7,621 nt of DNA from an uncultured Simplicispira sp. (GCA_903882725.1 CAIRYF010000007.1:1-7621), one strand, 5' to 3'. Counted from the stretch's first letter, positions 1 through 5,766 are shown. Translations and numbers: made by a program. The notes: generated from the sequence alone by a model not told the origin.

Positions 1-177
1 CATTTATGCCTGTGCGCTGGCGGGTGTGGTGCGCGTGGCGTCGGGCGCTTCAATGGCGTAAAAACGGCTTGAGCGCTTACAACGTCAGCGCCCGCTGTGC
101 GCTACAGTAAGTTTTCAATGGGTCTGACGCGATCGACGTGTGCAGATTTTTTATTCACCCGCTACGAGGACACCATC
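1..177. other. Upstream region of dps, no gene assigned
   Basis: No convincing gene is visible before dps. On the plus strand a short open frame runs from the window edge to a stop at 59-61 and ends in residues VASGASMA; it could be the C-terminus of a truncated upstream gene, but I do not recognise it. A second frame stays open to a stop at 106-108. I see no clear sigma70 promoter and no clear OxyR-type operator. Transcription of dps probably starts in this stretch or further upstream. Confidence 0.4.
166..170 (+). promoter_or_regulatory. Shine-Dalgarno site of dps
   Basis: GAGGA lies 7 bases before the ATG at 178. It decides the start in favour of 178. An in-frame ATG at 97 would add 27 residues with no ribosome binding site and with a sequence unlike any Dps N-terminus. 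Confidence 0.75.
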
Positions 178-708
178 ATGGCTACTAAAGCTAAATCCGC
201 GACCAAATCTGCTGCCAAAGCGTCCACCCCCAGCAGCGCTATCAACATTGGTATCAGCGACAAAGACCGCGCTGCGATTGCCAAAGGCCTGTCGCACCTG
301 CTGGCCGACACCCACACGCTGTACCTGACAACGCACAACTTTCATTGGAACGTCACGGGGCCGATGTTCAACACGCTGCACCTGATGTTTATGGGCCAGT
401 ACACCGAGCTGTGGAACGCAGTCGATCCGATTGCCGAGCGTGTGCGCTCGCTGGGCCATGTAGCGCCGGGTTCATACGCCGACTTTGGCAAACTGGCCAG
501 CATTGCCGACGCGCCCTCGCAGCCGCCCAAGGCGCTGGAGATGGTGCGCATTTTGGTCAAAGGCCACGAAGCCGTCGCCCGCACTGCGCGCGAGCTGTTC
601 CCCGTGGCCGATAAAGTCGGCGACGAGCCCACCTGCGACCTGCTGACCCAGCGCATGACGGTACACGAGCAAACCGCGTGGATGCTGCGCTCGCTGCTGG
701 AAGAATAA
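178..708 (+). CDS. dps: Dps family DNA-binding ferritin-like protein
   Basis: The product has 176 residues and is a Dps/miniferritin: a four-helix subunit that assembles into a 12-subunit shell, oxidises Fe(II) with hydrogen peroxide, stores iron and, in many members, coats DNA in stationary phase or oxidative stress. The N-terminus (about residues 1-16) is a Lys/Ala/Ser-rich flexible tail with Lys at 4, 6, 10 and 14, a type of tail that binds DNA in other Dps proteins. The core carries the family signature: [13 protein letters not shown] (52-64), His68, then AVDPIAER (81-88). By ungapped alignment with E. coli Dps, His56, His68, Asp83 and Glu87 match ferroxidase ligands H51, H63, D78 and E82. 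The position of D67 is Met72, which is odd. The ATG at 178 is supported by GAGGA at 166-170. ubiA follows after 14 bp in the same direction, so read-through is likely. Family assignment is firm; the DNA-binding role is inferred from the tail. Confidence 0.95.
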   Translation: MATKAKSATKSAAKASTPSSAINIGISDKDRAAIAKGLSHLLADTHTLYLTTHNFHWNVTGPMFNTLHLMFMGQYTELWNAVDPIAERVRSLGHVAPGSYADFGKLASIADAPSQPPKALEMVRILVKGHEAVARTARELFPVADKVGDEPTCDLLTQRMTVHEQTAWMLRSLLEE

Positions 709-722
709 ACCTGCTATTTGCC

Positions 723-1604
723 ATGCCCTGTGCCGCTTGCCACCGCCTTGCCCCATACCTCTACCGCTACCTTGACCTGATCCGCTGGAGCCGCCCTGCT
801 GGCTGGTTGTTGTTGCTGTGGCCGACGCTGGCGGCGCTGTGGGTGGCGGCGGATGGGTTTCCGGGCTGGCATTTGCTGGCGGTGTTCACGCTGGGCACCG
901 TCTTGATGCGCAGCGCTGGCTGCTGCATCAACGATGTCGCTGACCGCGAATTTGACCGCCATGTCAAGCGCACAGTAAACCGCCCTGTTACATCGGGGCG
1001 CATCTCGGTGAAAGAGGCGCTGGCCGTGGGCGCGGTGTTGGCTTTGGCGGCGTTTGGATTGGTGCTCACCACCAACGCGCTGACCATTGCTTGGGCCTTT
1101 CCAGCGCTGGCCGTGACGCTGTTTTATCCCTATGCCAAGCGGTTTTTTTCGATGCCGCAGGCGGTGTTGGGCGTGGCCTTTAGTTTGGGCATTCCCATGG
1201 CGTTTGCCGCTGTGCGTGGCCAAGTGCCGTGGTTGGCACTGTGGCTGGTGCTGGGCAATTTATTTTGGGTGCTGGCCTATGACACCGAATACGCCATGGT
1301 TGATCGCGATGACGACTTGAAGCTGGGCATGAAAACCTCGGCCATCACGCTGGGGCGGCTGGATGTGGCCGCCATTGTGTTGTTTTATCTGCTTTTAGTG
1401 GCTTTTTGGGCTGTAGCCCTTATTCCACTTGCGCTAGGTGCTATTTTTTATGTAGCACTGGCGCTGGTGTTGGCGCAGGTGGTTTGGCACTGGTGGCTGA
1501 TCCGTGGACGCACGCGCGAGGGCTGCTTTAAGGCGTTTCGCGAGAACCATTGGATTGGCTTTACGCTGTTTGCTGGTATTGCGCTCAGTTACGCGCTGCG
1601 CTGA
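723..1604 (+). CDS. ubiA: 4-hydroxybenzoate polyprenyltransferase (UbiA)
   Basis: This 293-residue integral membrane prenyltransferase attaches the polyprenyl chain to 4-hydroxybenzoate, an early membrane step of ubiquinone synthesis. Both Asp-rich Mg-diphosphate binding motifs are present: NDVADREFD at 70-78, followed by VKRTVNRP at 81-88, and [13 protein letters not shown] at 186-198. Several hydrophobic helices surround them, and the C-terminal REGCFKAF (265-272) is typical. Length is close to E. coli UbiA (about 290). Translation is taken from the ATG at 723 because the protein then starts just before the conserved [17 protein letters not shown] stretch. An earlier in-frame ATG at 678 lies inside dps and has no ribosome binding site; 723 also lacks a clear one, so translation may depend on dps read-through. 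No ubiC is adjacent. An AT-rich stretch with uncommon codons at 1408-1461 (residues 229-246) resembles an intergenic repeat. The stop codon lies 1 bp from that of the convergent proC. Confidence 0.95.
   Translation: MPCAACHRLAPYLYRYLDLIRWSRPAGWLLLLWPTLAALWVAADGFPGWHLLAVFTLGTVLMRSAGCCINDVADREFDRHVKRTVNRPVTSGRISVKEALAVGAVLALAAFGLVLTTNALTIAWAFPALAVTLFYPYAKRFFSMPQAVLGVAFSLGIPMAFAAVRGQVPWLALWLVLGNLFWVLAYDTEYAMVDRDDDLKLGMKTSAITLGRLDVAAIVLFYLLLVAFWAVALIPLALGAIFYVALALVLAQVVWHWWLIRGRTREGCFKAFRENHWIGFTLFAGIALSYALR
1408..1461 (+). repeat. 54-bp repeat copy inside ubiA
   Basis: By eye, this segment aligns without gaps to 2549-2602 upstream of glpD, with 37 of 54 identical positions. The best blocks are the outer ends (a GCTGTAGCCC/CCTCTAGCCC block and a GTAGCACTGG/GTAGTGCTGG block) and the central TGCGCT and GCTATT. 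It contains TGCTA at 1439-1443 and TAGCA at 1453-1457, an inverted pair with a T-rich loop. Similarity stops at both ends of the 54 bp. It is read in frame as residues 229-246 of UbiA and is AT-rich, with codons such as CTA, GTA, ATT and CTT that are uncommon in the rest of the gene. Confidence 0.5.
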
Positions 1605-1605
1605 T

Positions 1606-2466
1606 TCAGCCGCCAAACTCATCACCCAGCTCGCGCGCACGCCGTTGGGCGGCGCGCAGGGCGTTTTGCAGCTTCTGCCCGAGCTGGTCGGCTTCCATAG
1701 ATTGCAGCGCGGCATACGTTGTGCCGCCTTTGGAGGTGACGCGCTGGCGCAGCACGGCGGGCGACTCGTCTGAGCGGCGCGCCAACTCCGACGCACCGGC
1801 AAAAGTGCCTACCGCCAATTGGTGCGCCTGCGCCGCTGACAAGCCCATGTCCACGCCGGCCTGCGCCATGGCTTCTAAAAAATAAAACACATACGCCGGG
1901 CCCGAGCCCGACAGCGCGGTGACGGCGTCCAGCTGCCCTTCGTCCTCGACCCACAGCAGCTGGCCGGTGGGCGCGAGCACTTGTTCGACCTGCTGGCGCT
2001 GGGCGGCGCTGATGCCGGGGCGGGCGTACAGCGCCGTCATGCCTTGGCCAATCAGCGCGGGCGTATTGGGCATGGCGCGCACGATGCGCTCGCTGCCTAG
2101 CCACTGCGCCAAGCTGCTGCTGCGGATACCGGCGGCGACGCTCAGGTGTACGGCGTCGGGTGTGTAGGGGCGCACTGGCGCGGCAGCGTCTTGGAGCGTT
2201 TGCGGCTTGACTGCCCAGACCACCAAACCGGCGCGTGCCAACTGCGCACCGGGCAGCGCTTGGGCCGTAATGCCGTATTGGCTTTGCAGCGCGGCGCGGG
2301 CGTCCTGCCACGGCTCGACCACTTCAATCTGGTCAGGTGCCATGCCTTGGCGAATCAGCCCGCCAATGATGGCGCTGGCCATGTTGCCCCCGCCAATGAA
2401 GGCGATGGTGGTTGGGGCAGCGGAGAAGGCAGTGGTGGTGGCGGTGGCGGTAGAGAGTGCAGACAT
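1606..2466 (-). CDS. proC: Pyrroline-5-carboxylate reductase (ProC)
   Basis: This cytosolic enzyme of 286 residues reduces 1-pyrroline-5-carboxylate to L-proline with NAD(P)H, the last step of proline synthesis. The N-terminal Rossmann domain starts with IAFIGGGNMASAIIGGL (21-37). The domain also shows AVKPQ (85-89) and RAMPNTPA (130-137). The C-terminal dimerisation and catalytic domain has ALSGSGPAYVFYFLEAM (184-200) and the P5CR signature around VTSKGGTTYAAL (243-254). Length exceeds E. coli ProC (about 269) mainly through an N-terminal extension of about 18 residues rich in Ala and Thr, encoded by a GCC/ACC triplet tract. There is no alternative start between it and the Rossmann strand, so ATG at 2466 is used even though no clear Shine-Dalgarno precedes it. 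The gene converges with ubiA (stops 1 bp apart) and diverges from glpD. Function is firm. Confidence 0.96.
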   Translation of the reverse strand: MSALSTATATTTAFSAAPTTIAFIGGGNMASAIIGGLIRQGMAPDQIEVVEPWQDARAALQSQYGITAQALPGAQLARAGLVVWAVKPQTLQDAAAPVRPYTPDAVHLSVAAGIRSSSLAQWLGSERIVRAMPNTPALIGQGMTALYARPGISAAQRQQVEQVLAPTGQLLWVEDEGQLDAVTALSGSGPAYVFYFLEAMAQAGVDMGLSAAQAHQLAVGTFAGASELARRSDESPAVLRQRVTSKGGTTYAALQSMEADQLGQKLQNALRAAQRRARELGDEFGG

Positions 2467-2548
2467 GGCAATAGCAGAGCAAAAACACAGAAGCTGGCTA
2501 TGGTAGCGAGCCGCTTGGCACCTTGAATGGGGGTTTATGGGTCAAAAC

Positions 2549-2602
2549 GGCCTCTAGCCCAATATAAACCTGCGCTTATAGCTATTGTTTTTGTAGTGCT
2601 GG
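2549..2602 (+). repeat. 54-bp repeat copy upstream of glpD
   Basis: This is the second copy of the element found inside ubiA at 1408-1461, in the same orientation and 37/54 identical by eye. It begins with GGCCTCTAGCCC and ends with GTAGTGCTGG. The pattern (a CTAGC-type half, a GCGCT core, then GCTATT and a T-rich spacer before GTAG) recalls a short repeat I associate with intergenic regions of Comamonadaceae; that recollection has not been checked. The copy sits in the 5' region of glpD, just before the GGAGGAG stretch. Confidence 0.5.
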
Positions 2603-2622
2603 AGGAGTGTCAGCCGCGCGGG

Positions 2623-2628
2623 CACAAT
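2623..2628 (+). promoter_or_regulatory. Candidate -10 element for glpD
   Basis: CACAAT in the context GGGCACAATCGG matches the -10 style common in Burkholderiales promoters. Seventeen bases upstream, TGGAGG (2600-2605) is only a poor -35 match. If correct, the transcript would start around 2634, so the GTG at 2607 could not be the start codon and the ATGs from 2658 on would be used. A second -10-like hexamer, TATAAA at 2563-2568, lies inside the repeat but has no -35. Confidence 0.3.
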
Positions 2629-2657
2629 CGGTCGATGGGGTTTTTTTCGATGGCCCT

Positions 2658-2690
2658 ATGACTGCTATGACTGCTATGACCGCCATGACC
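2658..2690 (+). repeat. 9-bp tandem repeat with four ATG codons
   Basis: Two exact copies of ATGACTGCT are followed by ATGACCGCC and a partial ATGACC. Read in frame this gives MTAMTAMTAMT at the glpD N-terminus, with candidate start codons at 2658, 2667, 2676 and 2685. Unit number changes would keep the frame. Confidence 0.8.
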
Positions 2691-4331
2691 ACCACGCCTC
2701 CTATTGCTTTGCCCTTGCCTACCCGCCGCGCTGATTTATTGGCCCGGCTGGCGCAGTCCGTGGTGTACGACATGGTAGTGGTCGGTGGCGGCGCTACGGG
2801 GCTGGGTGTGGCGCTGGATGCTGCGGCGCGCGGTTTTAGCGTGGTGCTGATCGAGTCGCACGACTTTGCCAAGGGCACCTCGTCGCGCTCGACCAAGCTG
2901 GTACACGGCGGCGTGCGCTATTTGGCGCAGGGCCGTTTGACGCTGGTGCAAGAGGCGCTGCACGAGCGGCGCACGCTGCTGCGCAATGCGCCGCATTTGG
3001 CGCAGCCGCTGGCGTTTGTGTTGCCGTCCTACCATTATTGGGAAGCGCCTTTTTATGGCGTTGGACTGAAGCTGTACGACGCGCTGGCTGGCCAAGCCGG
3101 TTTGGGCACCACCGAATTTTTAAGCCGCGAACACACTTTGCAATGCCTGCCGACGGCGCGTGCCCAAGGGCTCAAGGGCGGCGTCAAGTATTGGGACGGT
3201 CAGTTTGACGACGCCCGCATGGCGCTGGCGCTGGCGCGCACAGCCGCGCAGCGCGGTGCCTTGTTGGTCAACTATTGCCAAGCCAAAGAGCTGCTGTACG
3301 ACAAAGGCCGCGTGGCCGGCCTGATTTGCACCGACACAGAAACCGGCCAGCACTACACGCTGCGCACGCGCTGTGTGGTCAACGCTACCGGCGTCTGGGT
3401 CGATACCTTGCGCCAGCAAGACGGCGAGGCGCTGCAACGCCCAGTCAAGCCGCTGGTGGCACCCAGCCAGGGCGTGCATATCGTCGTTGACCGCGAATTT
3501 TTGCCTTCGAATCACGCGCTGATGGTGCCCAAGACCGCCGATGGCCGGGTGCTGTTTGCCGTGCCGTGGCTGGGCAAAGTCATTTTGGGCACCACCGACA
3601 GCCCGCGCCCCAACGTCGAATACGAACCCCGGGCGCTGCACCACGAGCTGGCCTTTATCTTGGGCGAGTCGGCGCGCTACCTGCGCCGCGCGCCGACGGC
3701 AGCGGACATCCGCAGCATCTGGGTGGGCTTGCGCCCGCTGGTCAAGCCGCAGGGCGACAGCGGCCAGCAGACGCCGCAGACCCCAAACACCCAAAACCTG
3801 AGCCGCGAGCACACGGTGCTGGCCAGCCCCAGTGGTTTGGTCTCAGTGACGGGGGGCAAATGGACTACTTACCGCCTGATGGCCGAAGATGTGTTGCAAA
3901 AATGCTTCACCGGCGGTGTGCTGGTGCCCCGGGTGGGCGGTGTCACCGTACACCTGCCCTTGGTCGGCGCGCCTGCCGGGCCGCTGGCGTTGCCCCAGCG
4001 CCTGTGCGATGCGCAGGGCTGGCATTCCTACGGCAGCGAGGCCGACGCCGTGCGCAGCCTGCCAGGGGCAGGTGTTGATTTGGGTGGTGGTTTGACCGCT
4101 GCCATGGTGCGTTTTGCCGCGCGCTACGAGTACGCACGCACGGTCGAAGACGTGCTGGCGCGGCGCTGGCGCACGCTGTTTTTGGACGCGCAGCTGGCGG
4201 CCACGCTGGCGCCGGCAGTAGCGGCGCTGTTGCAGCCAGAAACCGGTGTCGACCCGCAGTTGGAGGCTTTTGTCGCTTTGGCGGCACAGTATTTGCAACT
4301 TCCCTCCCAGCAGGAGGGCAAAAATACTTGA
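2658..4331 (+). CDS. glpD: FAD-dependent glycerol-3-phosphate dehydrogenase
   Basis: The enzyme oxidises sn-glycerol 3-phosphate to dihydroxyacetone phosphate on FAD and passes electrons to the membrane quinone pool, feeding glycerol and phospholipid glycerol into central metabolism. With the 2658 start it has 557 residues. YDMVVVGGGATGLG (37-50) is the N-terminal FAD-binding Rossmann strand and GxGxxG motif. It is followed by GTSSRSTKLVHGG (73-85), then GGVKYWDGQFDDARM, VNATGVWVD and VTGGKWTTYRLMAE (397-410). A C-terminal helical domain (about 440-557) matches the extra domain of the family. Sequence and length are closer to the Bacillus and mitochondrial type than to E. coli GlpD (501). The start is uncertain: ATG occurs at 2658, 2667, 2676 and 2685 within a 9-bp tandem repeat, and a GTG at 2607 directly abuts GGAGGA with no spacing. 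I chose 2658; 2685 (548 residues) is equally plausible. A Gln/Thr/Pro-rich stretch at 366-380 looks like a loop insertion. The stop codon overlaps the promoter of the ribosomal operon. No glpF or glpK is adjacent. Confidence 0.93.
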   Translation: MTAMTAMTAMTTTPPIALPLPTRRADLLARLAQSVVYDMVVVGGGATGLGVALDAAARGFSVVLIESHDFAKGTSSRSTKLVHGGVRYLAQGRLTLVQEALHERRTLLRNAPHLAQPLAFVLPSYHYWEAPFYGVGLKLYDALAGQAGLGTTEFLSREHTLQCLPTARAQGLKGGVKYWDGQFDDARMALALARTAAQRGALLVNYCQAKELLYDKGRVAGLICTDTETGQHYTLRTRCVVNATGVWVDTLRQQDGEALQRPVKPLVAPSQGVHIVVDREFLPSNHALMVPKTADGRVLFAVPWLGKVILGTTDSPRPNVEYEPRALHHELAFILGESARYLRRAPTAADIRSIWVGLRPLVKPQGDSGQQTPQTPNTQNLSREHTVLASPSGLVSVTGGKWTTYRLMAEDVLQKCFTGGVLVPRVGGVTVHLPLVGAPAGPLALPQRLCDAQGWHSYGSEADAVRSLPGAGVDLGGGLTAAMVRFAARYEYARTVEDVLARRWRTLFLDAQLAATLAPAVAALLQPETGVDPQLEAFVALAAQYLQLPSQQEGKNT

Positions 4332-4356
4332 CGCAGTAGGGGCGTTTTGGCAAAAT
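4328..4356 (+). promoter_or_regulatory. Predicted sigma70 promoter of the spc operon
   Basis: The -35 hexamer TTGACG (4328-4333, 5/6 match) is separated by 17 bases from CAAAAT (4351-4356, 4/6 match). The -35 overlaps the glpD stop codon at 4329-4331. Transcription would start near 4363, leaving a leader of about 150 nt before rplN. This fits a separate, strong promoter for the ribosomal genes, needed here because no S10 operon gene lies upstream. Confidence 0.6.
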
Positions 4357-4516
4357 AGTCGGCTTCGCTCGTAAAAAGGCGAAGTCTCTGCCCAGCAGGA
4401 AGCGTTGCAAATGGTTTGCAACGTGGACGACGGGCCCAAGACTGATTGGCTGATTGGCAGCCCTTGAGAAGTTCTCTGGGGCCGTTTGTCATCTGGTGCA
4501 AGTTGGGAATAAATAC
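4332..4516 (+). promoter_or_regulatory. Structured 5' leader of rplN (spc) operon
   Basis: Three stem-loops can be drawn in order. The first pairs GGCTTCGC (4361-4368) with GCGAAGTC (4379-4386), 8 pairs including one G-U, with a 10-nt loop. The second pairs CGTTGCAAA (4403-4411) with TTTGCAACG (4415-4423), a perfect 9-bp stem with a 3-nt loop. The third pairs GCCC and GAGA (4460-4469) with TCTC and GGGC (4473-4482) around a 2x2 internal loop. None is followed by a T run, so they are not intrinsic terminators. An 8-bp tandem repeat TGATTGGC lies at 4443-4458. The pairings are read directly; a regulatory role is inferred. Confidence 0.5.
4403..4423 (+). promoter_or_regulatory. Perfect 9-bp inverted repeat in rplN leader
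   Basis: CGTTGCAAA and its exact reverse complement TTTGCAACG are separated by TGG. In RNA this is the most stable-looking hairpin of the leader; as DNA it would be a near-palindromic operator. It has no U-tract, so it is not a terminator. Its position about 40 bases after the predicted transcription start suits either role. Confidence 0.5.
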
Positions 4517-4885
4517 ATGATCCAGACAGAAACTCGGTTAGACGTTGCCGACAACACCGGCGCGAAGTCCGTCCTGTGCATCAAGGTGCTGGGTGGCTCG
4601 CGTCGTCGTTACGCCAGCGTGGGTGACATCATCAAGGTGAGCATCAAAGAAGCCGCACCGCGTGGCCGCGTCAAAAAAGGCGAGGTTTACAGCGCTGTGG
4701 TGGTGCGTACTGCCAAAGGCATTCGCCGTGGCGATGGTTCGCTCATCAAATTCGATGGCAACGCTGCGGTGTTGCTCAATGCAAAGCTGGAGCCCATTGG
4801 CACCCGTATCTTTGGACCGGTGACGCGCGAACTGCGCACCGAAAAGTTCATGAAGATCGTGTCCTTGGCTCCTGAAGTTCTCTAA
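4517..4885 (+). CDS. rplN: 50S ribosomal protein L14
   Basis: This is a 122-residue protein of the large subunit that contacts 23S rRNA at the 30S interface and, from known structures, neighbours L19. The start [18 protein letters not shown] and the L14 signature around [20 protein letters not shown] (residues about 61-80) are unmistakable, and the length is exactly the usual one. The ATG at 4517 is preceded by GGGAA (4505-4509, spacing 7), a rather weak ribosome binding site. An upstream in-frame TTG at 4454 would add 21 residues foreign to L14 and is rejected. It is the first gene of the spc operon here; the gene before it is glpD rather than rpsQ. rplX starts 10 bp after its stop. Confidence 0.98.
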   Translation: MIQTETRLDVADNTGAKSVLCIKVLGGSRRRYASVGDIIKVSIKEAAPRGRVKKGEVYSAVVVRTAKGIRRGDGSLIKFDGNAAVLLNAKLEPIGTRIFGPVTRELRTEKFMKIVSLAPEVL

Positions 4886-4895
4886 GGACAGCGCG

Positions 4896-5216
4896 ATGAA
4901 CAAAATTCGCAAGGGCGACGAAATTATCGTCCTCACCGGGCGCGATAAAGGCAAGCGTGGCGTAGTTGCGCTGCGCAAAGATGACTCCCACTTGGTGGTT
5001 GAGGGCATCAACTTGGTCAAAAAGCACGTCAAGCCAAACCCCATGAAGGGTACGACTGGCGGTATCGTGGAAAAGGCTATGCCTATTCACCAATCCAACG
5101 TGGCAATTTTCAATGCTGCTACGGGCAAGGGTGACCGCGTCGGTATCAAGCTGCAGGCCGATGGCAAGCACACTCGTGTGTTCAAGTCCAACGGCGCTGA
5201 AGTCAAGACGGCCTAA
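4896..5216 (+). CDS. rplX: 50S ribosomal protein L24
   Basis: This 106-residue protein is an assembly initiator of the 50S subunit that binds the 5' end of 23S rRNA near the exit tunnel. The KOW motif is visible at the N-terminus ([19 protein letters not shown], residues 4-22), and [11 protein letters not shown] around residues 40-50 is conserved in the family. AAGGA (4884-4888) overlaps the rplN stop codon and lies 7 bases before the ATG, so translation of the two genes is probably coupled. Length is normal for proteobacteria. rplE follows after 10 bp. Confidence 0.98.
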   Translation: MNKIRKGDEIIVLTGRDKGKRGVVALRKDDSHLVVEGINLVKKHVKPNPMKGTTGGIVEKAMPIHQSNVAIFNAATGKGDRVGIKLQADGKHTRVFKSNGAEVKTA

Positions 5217-5226
5217 GGAGCAATAA

Positions 5227-5766
5227 ATGGCACGACTCCAAAAACACTACCGCGAAAAAGTCGCTCCGGCTCTGATGGAGCAGTTTGGCTACACCTCGCC
5301 CATGCAGGTTCCACGCCTGACAAAAATCACACTCAATATGGGTGTCAGCGAAGCTGTTGCTGACAAGAAAGTCATGGACAACGCCGTTGCCGACCTGACC
5401 AAAATCGCTGGCCAAAAGCCGGTGGTGACCTTGGCTAAGAAAGCTATCGCCGGTTTCAAAATCCGCGAAGGCCAGGCCATTGGTTGCATGGTTACGCTGC
5501 GCGGCGTGCAAATGTACGAATTCCTCGACCGTTTCGTCACCGTGGCTCTGCCTCGCGTGCGTGACTTCCGTGGTATCTCGGGCCGTTCGTTCGACGGTCG
5601 CGGCAACTACAACGTTGGCGTAAAAGAGCAAATCATCTTCCCTGAAGTTGAGTACGACAAGGTTGACGCCCTGCGCGGTCTCAATATCAGCATCACCACA
5701 ACGGCCACGTCCGATGAAGAGTGCAAAGCACTGCTCACCGGCTTCCGTTTTCCGTTCAAGAACTGA
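5227..5766 (+). CDS. rplE: 50S ribosomal protein L5
   Basis: This 179-residue protein binds 5S rRNA (with L18 and L25 in the known particle) and sits in the central protuberance of the 50S subunit. [20 protein letters not shown] at the start, the central [19 protein letters not shown] and [17 protein letters not shown] near residues 127-143 identify it, and the length matches E. coli L5. AAGGAG (5215-5220) overlaps the rplX stop, 6 bases before the ATG. In E. coli the S8 repressor binds the mRNA around the rplX-rplE junction; I could not recognise an equivalent structure here by eye. Confidence 0.98.
   Translation: MARLQKHYREKVAPALMEQFGYTSPMQVPRLTKITLNMGVSEAVADKKVMDNAVADLTKIAGQKPVVTLAKKAIAGFKIREGQAIGCMVTLRGVQMYEFLDRFVTVALPRVRDFRGISGRSFDGRGNYNVGVKEQIIFPEVEYDKVDALRGLNISITTTATSDEECKALLTGFRFPFKN

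Larger units (their letters stand above)
2467..2657. promoter_or_regulatory. Divergent proC-glpD intergenic region
   Basis: This stretch of about 190 bp must hold the promoters of both proC (leftward) and glpD (rightward) unless they start elsewhere. It contains the 54-bp repeat at 2549-2602, a purine-rich GGAGGAG at 2601-2607, a candidate -10 CACAAT at 2623-2628 and a T7 run at 2641-2647. I find no convincing promoter for proC on the minus strand; the best hexamer pair (TTCAAG, 16 bases, TACCAT, read leftward) is weak. Confidence 0.45.

Noticed and set aside
61..90. Possible third, partial copy of the 54-bp repeat (AAAACGGC then GCGCTTA)
   Set aside because: Only the first few bases and a short GCGCTTA-like core agree, with gaps needed; too weak to call.
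97..177. Upstream in-frame ATG extending dps by 27 residues
   Set aside because: No ribosome binding site, sequence unlike Dps N-termini, and GAGGA correctly spaced before the ATG at 178.
678..722. Earlier ATG for ubiA inside dps
   Set aside because: No Shine-Dalgarno and the extra 15 residues match nothing in UbiA; 723 gives the normal length.
1622..2311. Long minus-strand open frame overlapping proC
   Set aside because: Arg/Ala-rich shadow of proC in another frame, a usual effect of high G+C.
2607..2657. GTG start for glpD preceded by GGAGGA
   Set aside because: The purine run touches the GTG with no spacing, the added 17 residues are not GlpD-like, and a candidate promoter -10 lies downstream of it. 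Kept as a possibility only.
3120..3812. Long minus-strand open frame opposite glpD
   Set aside because: Shadow frame of glpD with no recognisable domain; the glpD motifs are unambiguous on the plus strand.
4302..4318. CCCTCC / GGAGGG inverted repeat at the end of glpD as a terminator
   Set aside because: The 6-bp stem is followed by CAAAAATAC, not a T run, and it lies inside the coding sequence; on the minus strand the T-rich stretch precedes the stem.
4306..4400. 10-bp direct repeat CCCAGCAGGA at 4306-4315 and 4391-4400 as an insertion footprint
   Set aside because: The two copies flank no element with mobile features and the sequence between them is the spc promoter; chance is likely.
3843..4439. 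Minus-strand open frame across the glpD end and rplN leader
   Set aside because: No domain or ribosome binding site, and it overlaps glpD and the spc promoter.
4454..4516. TTG start extending rplN by 21 residues
   Set aside because: L14 has a fixed length of about 122 residues starting MIQ; the extension lies in the structured leader.
5215..5290. S8 repressor-binding structure at the rplX-rplE junction, as in E. coli
   Set aside because: No convincing helix resembling the S8 site was seen by eye; would need folding and covariation analysis.
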